From positions 1 through 5,725 of the forward strand of contig JAEVZP010000136.1 of assembly GCA_023392185.1 (NCBI GenBank): a DNA stretch of 5,725 nt. The letters run 5' to 3'. This document shows, piece by piece, positions 1-4,784 of the stretch (its first letter is position 1; each line of letters starts with the position of its first letter). The notes beneath the pieces are model-generated. The model did no database searches, was not told the DNA's origin, and saw nothing but the letters and a program-made list of their open reading frames with translations. Source of the stretch: Bacteroidota bacterium. GTDB lineage: Bacteria; Bacteroidota; Bacteroidia; Chitinophagales; Chitinophagaceae. Position numbers and translations under genes: made by a program.

Positions 1-2094
1 GCGCGGCGCCTGTGCGTAGTGGCTGAACTCCATGGTGCTGGAAGCACGGCCGGAAGACAGGGAACGCAGCTGGGTTACATAACCAAACATTTCAGAAAGC
101 GGCACTTTGGCTTTTACGACCTGGGCACCTGCGCGCTCGTCCATGCCTTCGAGCATGGCGCGACGACGGTTGAGGTCACCGGTCACGTCACCCATGTACT
201 GGCTCGGCGTGATCACTTCTACTTTCATGATCGGCTCGAGGATGATCGGACGGGCTTTGCGGGCTGCCTCACGGAAACCGCTCTTCGCACACAGTTCGAA
301 AGACATCGCGTCGGAGTCTACGTTGTGGAAAGAACCGTCGAAGATTTCTACCCGCATGTTTTCTACCGGGAAGCCGGCGAGAACACCCGTGTTCATCGAA
401 GACTCAAAGCCTTTCATAATGGCCGGGATAAATTCCTTCGGAATTGAACCACCCACGATTTTGTTTACAAACTGGTAGGTGCCTTTGCCTTCCGCCAGGA
501 ATTCTTCGTCGGCAGGGCCAATGCGGAACTGGATGTCGGCGAATTTACCGCGACCACCGGTTTGCTTTTTAAACACTTCGCGGTGCTCAATCTGAGACGT
601 CAAAGCCTCTTTATAAGCTACCTGCGGCGCGCCCTGGTTGATTTCTACCTTGAACTCGCGCTTCATGCGGTCCACGATGATTTCGAGGTGCAGCTCGCCC
701 ATACCGGAAAGGATGGTCTGGCCGGTGTCTTCGTCGGTTTTTACGCGCAGCGTCGGATCTTCTTCCACGAGCTTGGCAATAGCCATGCCCATTTTGTCTA
801 CGTCGGCCTGCGTTTTCGGCTCTACGGCAATCGAGATTACCGGCTCCGGAATAAACATGTTTTCCAGCACAATCGGGTGGTTCTCGTCGCAAAGGGTATC
901 GCCGGTTTTAATGTCTTTAAAACCTACTGCCGCGCCAATGTCGCCCGCCTCGATAAAGTCAATCGGGTTTTGCTTGTTGGCGTGCATCTGCATGATGCGG
1001 GAGATACGCTCGTTTTTGCCGGTCCGCACGTTCAGCACGTAGGAACCTGCGTCGAGGTGACCGGAATAAGCCCGGAAGAACGCCAGACGGCCTACAAACG
1101 GGTCGGTCATAATTTTGAAAGCCAGGGCGGAGAAGGGTTCTTTCGCGTCGGGCTTGCGGATCAGCTTCTTTTCCGGATCGCTCGGGTCGGTACCTTCAAT
1201 GGCTTCGATATCTACCGGGCTCGGCAGGTAACGCACCACGCAGTCGAGCATTTTCTGCACGCCTTTGTTGCGGTAAGAAGAGCCGCACAGCATCGGGATG
1301 ATGCTCAGGTCGATCGTAGCCTTGCGGATGGCTTCGTGGATTTCGTCTTCGGTGATGCTGTTGGGATCTTCGAAGAATTTCTCCATCAGGGTGTCGTCGT
1401 ATTCGGCAACGGCTTCCACGAGTTCGGCGCGGTACATGTCCACGTCGTCCTTCATGTCGTCCGGAATCGGCACTTCGGTGTAAGTCGCGCCCAGGGAAGA
1501 ATCATCCCATACGATCGCCTTCATGGTCACCAGGTCCACCACGCCTTTGAAGTTGTCTTCTGCACCGATCGGCAGTTGCAGCGGAACGGATTTGGCACCG
1601 AGCATTTCGCGCACCTGCTTCACTACGTTGAGGAAGTCGGCACCGATACGGTCCATTTTGTTGACGAAACCGATACGGGGTACGCGGTAGCGGTTGGCCT
1701 GACGCCAAACGGTTTCCGACTGCGGCTCTACACCATCAACAGCGGAGAAAAGGGCCACGAGACCGTCGAGTACGCGCATGGAACGCTCTACCTCAACGGT
1801 AAAGTCCACGTGACCCGGGGTATCGATGATGTTGAACTTATATTTTTTAGAATCGTCGGTGGGCTTGCCCTGGGTGGTCGGGAAATTCCAGTAGCAGGTA
1901 ACGGCTGCGGAGGTAATGGTGATACCACGCTCTTTCTCCTGCGCCATCCAGTCGGTGGTGGCACCGCCTTCGTGGGTTTCGCCTAAGCGGTGGTTAACGC
2001 CGGTATAGAAAAGAATACGCTCTGTGGTCGTGGTTTTTCCGGCGTCAATGTGGGCGGCGATCCCAAAATTGCGCTGGAGGCGGAGGTCTGCCAT
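1..2094 (-). CDS. fusA: Translation elongation factor G (EF-G), 3'-truncated by the window edge
   Basis: EF-G is the cytosolic GTPase that drives tRNA-mRNA translocation on the ribosome and, with RRF, ribosome recycling. Reading from the ATG at 2094 down to base 1 gives 698 codons, with the same frame confirmed at both ends. Visible GTPase motifs are the P-loop AHIDAGKT (residues 14-21), switch I ERGITI (55-60), DTPGH (91-95, with catalytic His95), NKMD (145-148) and a G5 motif GSS near 271-273. Domain III carries GMGELHLE (Met465). Domain IV has the tip sequence GSFHNVDS with His590, the conserved translocation histidine. Domain V ends EFSHYAQAPR at the edge, so only about ten residues are missing. 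A short insertion between switch I and DTPGH (about 70-86, WNFPTTQGKP...) fits Bacteroidota EF-Gs as I recall them. The start is fixed by the standard MADLRLQRNFGIAAHIDAG opening. No Shine-Dalgarno site is seen, as is common in this phylum. It looks like the canonical factor rather than a divergent paralogue. Confidence 0.97.
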   Translation of the reverse strand, partial: MADLRLQRNFGIAAHIDAGKTTTTERILFYTGVNHRLGETHEGGATTDWMAQEKERGITITSAAVTCYWNFPTTQGKPTDDSKKYKFNIIDTPGHVDFTVEVERSMRVLDGLVALFSAVDGVEPQSETVWRQANRYRVPRIGFVNKMDRIGADFLNVVKQVREMLGAKSVPLQLPIGAEDNFKGVVDLVTMKAIVWDDSSLGATYTEVPIPDDMKDDVDMYRAELVEAVAEYDDTLMEKFFEDPNSITEDEIHEAIRKATIDLSIIPMLCGSSYRNKGVQKMLDCVVRYLPSPVDIEAIEGTDPSDPEKKLIRKPDAKEPFSALAFKIMTDPFVGRLAFFRAYSGHLDAGSYVLNVRTGKNERISRIMQMHANKQNPIDFIEAGDIGAAVGFKDIKTGDTLCDENHPIVLENMFIPEPVISIAVEPKTQADVDKMGMAIAKLVEEDPTLRVKTDEDTGQTILSGMGELHLEIIVDRMKREFKVEINQGAPQVAYKEALTSQIEHREVFKKQTGGRGKFADIQFRIGPADEEFLAEGKGTYQFVNKIVGGSIPKEFIPAIMKGFESSMNTGVLAGFPVENMRVEIFDGSFHNVDSDAMSFELCAKSGFREAARKARPIILEPIMKVEVITPSQYMGDVTGDLNRRRAMLEGMDERAGAQVVKAKVPLSEMFGYVTQLRSLSSGRASSTMEFSHYAQAPR

Positions 2095-2103
2095 AGCTTT
2101 AGA

Positions 2104-2121
2104 TAAAAAAGATTTCTTTTT
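2104..2121. repeat. 18-mer shared by the fusA leader and htrA 3' end, copy 1
   Basis: TAAAAAAGATTTCTTTTT lies in the fusA untranslated leader and recurs exactly at 4339-4356. It contains the imperfect palindrome AAAAAGA-TT-TCTTTTT. In the sense of fusA the 11-mer GAAATCTTTTT ends 11 nt before the start codon. Confidence 0.6.
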
Positions 2122-2135
2122 GTAGAAAACGGGTG

Positions 2136-2143
2136 CGAAAGTA
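2136..2143 (-). promoter_or_regulatory. Putative fusA promoter, -7 element TACTTTCG
   Basis: On the minus strand TACTTTCG matches the Bacteroidota -7 consensus TAnnTTTG at five of its six fixed bases. It lies 41 nt upstream of the fusA ATG, so transcription would start near 2129-2131 and give a leader of roughly 35 nt. I do not see a clear TTG -33 element at the usual 19-21 bp spacing. The call therefore rests on the -7 match, the position and the AT-rich DNA further upstream (two CTATAAAA copies at 2177-2184 and 2188-2195). Confidence 0.5.
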
Positions 2144-2290
2144 CGGATTTTCCGGCAGATTTCCGGAATTCTACTTCTATAAAATTGCTATAAAACAAGG
2201 CTTATTTACCGCGCTGTCTGCCGCTCACGGGCTCGTTTTATTTTGTGAATCCAGTTCTTTCTTTTAATATTTAACAAGAATGACAGTAGC

Positions 2291-2333
2291 CCGGAAAAAT
2301 GCCGATATGAGATTGTAAGACCCTGCATTGCAG
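2291..2333 (+). repeat. Repeat copy 1, truncated and degenerate
   Basis: This copy has the core CCGGAAAAATGCCGATATGA with one extra A, then GACCCTGCATTGCAG. The hairpin arm is decayed to CTGCATTGCAG (4-bp stem) and the GACAAAACA end is missing. It abuts copy 2 directly, as if a partial unit had been left by a tandem duplication or deletion. Confidence 0.65.
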
Positions 2334-2334
2334 A

Positions 2335-2390
2335 CTGGAAAATGACGACGTGGGATCATGAGACCCTGCCTCCGGCAGGGTGACAAAACA
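2335..2390 (+). repeat. Repeat copy 2, right half with intact hairpin
   Basis: The core is followed by a perfect 8-bp stem, ACCCTGCC (2363-2370) against GGCAGGGT (2374-2381), with loop TCC, then the terminal GACAAAACA (2382-2390). The left half (TGTTTTGTC plus TTCCGCC hairpin) found in copies 3 and 4 is absent. Confidence 0.75.
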
Positions 2391-2451
2391 GATAAAGACT
2401 TACGATTCCGGCAGCACCATTCGAAGTGCCTCCCTTATTCCACCTATCACT

Positions 2452-2536
2452 TGTTTTGTCCTTCCGCCATAGGCAGAATCCCGGAAAATGCCGACGTGGG
2501 ATCGTGAGACCCTGCCTCCGGCAGGTTGACAAAACA
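2452..2536 (+). repeat. Repeat copy 3, complete 85-bp unit with 9-bp terminal inverted repeats
   Basis: This is the only apparently complete unit. It opens with TGTTTTGTC (2452-2460) and closes with the exact reverse complement GACAAAACA (2528-2536). Inside are two hairpins: TTCCGCC/GGCAGAA (2462-2468 with 2472-2478, one mismatch) and CCTGCC/GGCAGG (2511-2516 with 2520-2525), separated by the core word. The layout fits a REP-like or MITE-like non-coding element. There is no transposase in the window and I see no flanking target duplication. Confidence 0.75.
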
Positions 2537-2584
2537 CAAAAACAGTTGGTTTTTCCAGAGTGCCATTCGTAAGCCTTCTCTCTT

Positions 2585-2665
2585 TGTTTTGTCCTTCCGC
2601 CGCAGGCGGAATCCCGGAAAATGCCGGTGTGTAACGGTGAGCCCAGCCCCAATGGTGGGTCTTAC
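2585..2665 (+). repeat. Repeat copy 4, intact left half, degenerate right half
   Basis: The left end TGTTTTGTC (2585-2593) is followed by a perfect 7-bp hairpin, TTCCGCC (2595-2601) with GGCGGAA (2605-2611), loop GCA, then the core. From about 2628 the match decays. The expected CCCTGCC hairpin is replaced by a loosely complementary CCCAGCCCCAATGGTGGG, and the GACAAAACA end is not recognisable. Confidence 0.65.
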
Positions 2666-2802
2666 CCTGCTTTTAGATAGACCCTATCCATCCCTTATTC
2701 CCCATTAAAATCCAATCCCGGACACGGTTTCCGACTTAACAATATCTTCTCTACCAAAATCCTAAAGTTCGGCGGCTCCGGTATGGAATTTGCGCCAAAA
2801 AG

Positions 2803-2810
2803 TATTTTTG
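2803..2810 (+). promoter_or_regulatory. Putative htrA promoter, -7 element TATTTTTG
   Basis: TATTTTTG is an exact match to the Bacteroidota -7 consensus TAnnTTTG and lies 22 nt upstream of the htrA ATG. Transcription would start near 2815-2817 and leave a leader of under 20 nt. A TTG lies only about 10 bp upstream (2790-2794 region), too close for the standard -33 spacing, so the -33 element is unclear. Confidence 0.5.
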
Positions 2811-2832
2811 AGACAAAGAACACAATACATAC

Positions 2833-4341
2833 ATGAAGTCCAGAATCCTTCCCGTGGTGCTAACCGCCGCTGCTACCTCGCTGGCAACGTTTTTTGTTGC
2901 CGGTCAGTTTCCGGAAATCAGCCATAAAATTTCACCTACCTACTCGACGAAACAACTGCCGGTGAATTACGTCGGTTACGGCGATCAGACGACCACGGTG
3001 CGCTCCGCCGCACCGGTGGATTTCCAGGCCGCTGCCGAATCGTCCGTGAAAGCCGTGGTGCATATCAAAACCACTACCAAGCCCACCACCCGCGTGGTGC
3101 GCGATCCTTTTATGGAATTGTTTGGCTTTGAAGGCAGTCAGATCCAGCGCATTCCGCCGCAAATGGGCTCCGGCTCCGGCGTGGTGATTTCCCCCGACGG
3201 TTATATCGTAACCAACAACCACGTAGTCGCCGGTGCCGATCAGGTAACTGTTACTTTCAACGACCGCTATACCACGCAGGCCAACGTTGTGGCGACCGAC
3301 CCGGCTACGGATATTGCGGTGATCAAGGTGAAGGACAAAAATCTGGCTTATATGGAATTCGGTAATTCCGACCAGGTGCGCCTGGGCCAGTGGGTGCTCG
3401 CCGTGGGGTATCCGCTCACGCTCAACACTACCGTAACCGCCGGAATTGTTTCGGCCAAAGCCCGCTCCATTGGCATCAACCGCACCCAGAGCGACCGCGC
3501 CATTGAGTCGTTTATCCAGACCGACGCAGCGGTGAATCCCGGTAACTCCGGCGGCGCGCTGGTCAATACCAACGGCCAGCTCATTGGCATCAACTCGGCC
3601 ATTGCCTCGCCTACCGGCTCTTATGCGGGCTATTCTTATGCCATTCCGTCCAATATCGTTAAGAAAGTCACCCAGGACCTGATTCAGTACAAAGCCGTGC
3701 AGCGTGGCTATCTGGGCATCAGCTATCGCGACCGTGCCACCATTTCGCCGGAAGAGCAGGCATCCCTTGGCATCGATCGTACAGAAGGCGTTTATGTGGC
3801 TGACGTGATGCCAGGTTCCGGCGCGTCGCGCTCGGCGCTCCGCAAAGGCGATTTCATCACGGCGATCAACAGCGTACCGGTACGTACGGAACCGGAACTG
3901 CTCGAACAGATTTCGCGCTACAAGCCGGGTGACAATATTTCGGTTACGTACCTGCGGGGCGGCAAAGCCGCACAAACAACCGTTCAGCTGCAAAACGCCG
4001 ACAATACCACAGCGCTTGTAAAAGGCGAATCGGCGTCCGGACTGGTGCTGGGCAGCAAGCTCCGTAACCTCACCCCCGCCGAAAAGCAGCGCTTCGGGCT
4101 GCGCAGCGGCGTGTTGGTAGAGAAAGTAGGCAATGGCGTTTTCCGGCAGCAAACCAATATGCGCGACGGCTTTGTAATCACAAGTGTGAATGATGCACCA
4201 GTCAACAGCGTAGATGCCCTGCAAAAAGCGCTGATGAGTGCTCCCCAGAATGCACAACTCGCCGGTATGTATCCCGGCTATCGCGGCATGTATTACTACG
4301 GCATCGCCGATGCAACGGCCGGCGGGGAATACAGTAATTAA
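2833..4341 (+). CDS. htrA: HtrA/DegP (Do-like) envelope serine endoprotease with two PDZ domains
   Basis: This is a 502-residue trypsin-fold protease of the HtrA family, which degrades or refolds damaged proteins in the periplasm, usually as trimers or larger cages. The N-terminus is a basic stub (MKSR) followed by a hydrophobic stretch (about 5-24), a signal peptide or uncleaved anchor. The protease domain spans about 65-285. The catalytic triad is His130 in NNHVV, Asp160 in DPATDIAVIKV and Ser239 in NPGNSGG, all intact. PDZ1 runs from about 290 to 385, opening with RGYLGI. PDZ2 runs from about 403 to 475. Two PDZ domains and this length fit DegP/DegQ rather than single-PDZ DegS. The last 30 residues are rich in Tyr and Gly (MYPGYRGMYYYG). 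The ATG at 2833 is chosen because it gives the signal sequence and lies just downstream of the -7 element; there is no Shine-Dalgarno. The gene is transcribed away from fusA and closed by a terminator. Regulation by envelope stress is typical of the family but not shown here. Confidence 0.96.
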   Translation: MKSRILPVVLTAAATSLATFFVAGQFPEISHKISPTYSTKQLPVNYVGYGDQTTTVRSAAPVDFQAAAESSVKAVVHIKTTTKPTTRVVRDPFMELFGFEGSQIQRIPPQMGSGSGVVISPDGYIVTNNHVVAGADQVTVTFNDRYTTQANVVATDPATDIAVIKVKDKNLAYMEFGNSDQVRLGQWVLAVGYPLTLNTTVTAGIVSAKARSIGINRTQSDRAIESFIQTDAAVNPGNSGGALVNTNGQLIGINSAIASPTGSYAGYSYAIPSNIVKKVTQDLIQYKAVQRGYLGISYRDRATISPEEQASLGIDRTEGVYVADVMPGSGASRSALRKGDFITAINSVPVRTEPELLEQISRYKPGDNISVTYLRGGKAAQTTVQLQNADNTTALVKGESASGLVLGSKLRNLTPAEKQRFGLRSGVLVEKVGNGVFRQQTNMRDGFVITSVNDAPVNSVDALQKALMSAPQNAQLAGMYPGYRGMYYYGIADATAGGEYSN

Positions 4342-4356
4342 AAAAGATTTCTTTTT
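4339..4356. repeat. 18-mer shared by the fusA leader and htrA 3' end, copy 2
   Basis: An exact copy of the 2104-2121 sequence, beginning within the htrA stop codon and forming a weak A/T-rich 7-bp stem just before the GC-rich terminator hairpin. Confidence 0.6.
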
Positions 4357-4368
4357 AATCCCTCTGAA

Positions 4369-4398
4369 AAAAGTCCGGTCTCTTGGAGCCGGACTTTT
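4369..4398 (+). terminator. Rho-independent terminator after htrA
   Basis: The 10-bp perfect stem AAAAGTCCGG (4369-4378) pairs with CCGGACTTTT (4389-4398) around a 10-nt loop, followed by a T-rich run (TTTTATCTTTCT). It begins 27 nt after the htrA stop. The A-run preceding the left arm would let it act in both directions. The next ATG is only 12 nt downstream. Confidence 0.88.
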
Positions 4399-4410
4399 AT
4401 CTTTCTCCAG

Positions 4411-4716
4411 ATGCGCTTTCTTTTTTCCCTTTTCGCACTCTTAACGGCTTTAACCGTTTGGGCGCAGCAGCCCGATAGAAAAGCTTGTGTTACTGCCCGG
4501 AAGCAGGCCCTAAAAGACGCACATTCCGGAAATCTGCGCTACTATTATTTCGGAATTGTAGGCGCTTCTAAAGAGACAATTGCTAAAGCGGAGGCGCTGG
4601 GTGTGAAAGCCGTTTCGGGTGGTTGTATGATTTCCGATTCATTGCAGTGTTACAATGCGGCAGCGGATAGCATTATTTACGAGAGAAAGGGCGTGCGCTT
4701 ATCAGGATTGCGGTAG
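4411..4716 (+). CDS. Small predicted secreted protein of unknown function
   Basis: This 101-residue protein belongs to no family I recognise. It opens with a clear Sec signal peptide: MRF, then hydrophobic LFSLFALLTALTV, and a likely cleavage after WA (residue 18), giving a mature protein of about 83 residues that starts QQPDRKAC. The mature part has three cysteines (26, 72, 80). Cys26 is not at +1 after the cleavage site, so it is probably not a lipoprotein. An aromatic segment LRYYYFGIVG (42-51) is followed by a likely amphipathic helix (about 53-64) and GGCMISDSLQCYN (70-82). Cys72 and Cys80 could form a disulfide; this is inference. Base composition looks more AT-rich than the flanking genes, especially in the signal-peptide part. 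The ATG lies 12 nt after a terminator with no Shine-Dalgarno, so how it is transcribed is unclear. Signal peptide, clean stop and position in a gap between two real genes support it as a gene. Confidence 0.75.
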   Translation: MRFLFSLFALLTALTVWAQQPDRKACVTARKQALKDAHSGNLRYYYFGIVGASKETIAKAEALGVKAVSGGCMISDSLQCYNAAADSIIYERKGVRLSGLR

Positions 4717-4734
4717 CGCGTTTCTGGCCCGGTT

Positions 4735-4784
4735 TTTCCGGAAATCTTTTTCATGAAGAAAACCACAACCTCCCTTTCCGGAAA
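4735..4784. repeat. Pair of TTTCCGGAAA palindromes flanking the SDR start codon
   Basis: The perfect 10-bp palindrome TTTCCGGAAA occurs at 4735-4744 and again at 4775-4784, exactly 40 bp apart, on either side of the ATG at 4753. The second lies inside the coding sequence (SLSGK). A regulatory role is possible, but the octamer TTCCGGAA is common elsewhere in the window. Confidence 0.4.

Larger units (their letters stand above)
2291..2665. repeat. Array of four related hairpin-forming intergenic repeats
   Basis: The core word CCGGAAAATGCCGACGTGGG, followed by a short hairpin, occurs four times in one orientation, starting at 2291, 2335, 2481 and 2614. Copies 2 and 3 agree at 42 of 46 positions. 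Copies 1 and 4 are more decayed. A 9-mer and its reverse complement punctuate the array: GACAAAACA at 2382-2390 and 2528-2536, TGTTTTGTC at 2452-2460 and 2585-2593, so orientations alternate. Start-to-start distances are 44, 146 and 133 bp, too irregular for a CRISPR. This resembles the dispersed hairpin repeats common between genes in Bacteroidota. That they are dispersed in this genome is an inference. Confidence 0.85.
2095..2832. other. Intergenic region between divergent fusA and htrA
   Basis: This 738-bp stretch has no credible gene. It contains the fusA leader and promoter (about 2095-2150), an AT-rich zone to about 2290, the hairpin-repeat array (2291-2665), and a plain stretch to about 2795 with nothing recognisable. 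The htrA promoter element follows. The open frames that cross it translate the repeats and look non-coding. I see no tRNA or other RNA gene. Confidence 0.8.

Noticed and set aside
19..478. Two overlapping plus-strand frames at the left end
   Set aside because: Both lie antisense to the well-conserved domains IV-V of EF-G.
562..1986. 474-residue open frame on the plus strand
   Set aside because: It is the in-register complement of fusA, whose protein motifs are unmistakable. The long frame arises from GC-biased codon use and the translation has no recognisable domains.
2356..2652. 98-residue minus-strand frame in the intergenic region
   Set aside because: It simply translates the hairpin repeats; its similar segments (GIFRDSACGGRTKQ, HFPGFCLWRKDKTS) mirror the DNA repeat units.
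2291..2665. CRISPR array
   Set aside because: Repeat spacing is irregular (44, 146, 133 bp), copies diverge strongly, spacers are related to one another, and no cas gene is present.
2526..2708. 60-residue plus-strand frame (FVLSFRRRRNPGKC)
   Set aside because: Also a translation of the repeat, a typical spurious call for such elements.
2790..2810. Complete -33/-7 promoter for htrA using TTTG at about 2790
   Set aside because: The spacing to the -7 element is about 10 bp rather than about 20, so only the -7 element was kept.
2932..4257. 441-residue open frame on the minus strand
   Set aside because: It is antisense and codon-aligned to htrA; the composition (rich in H, R, G) is typical of a shadow frame.
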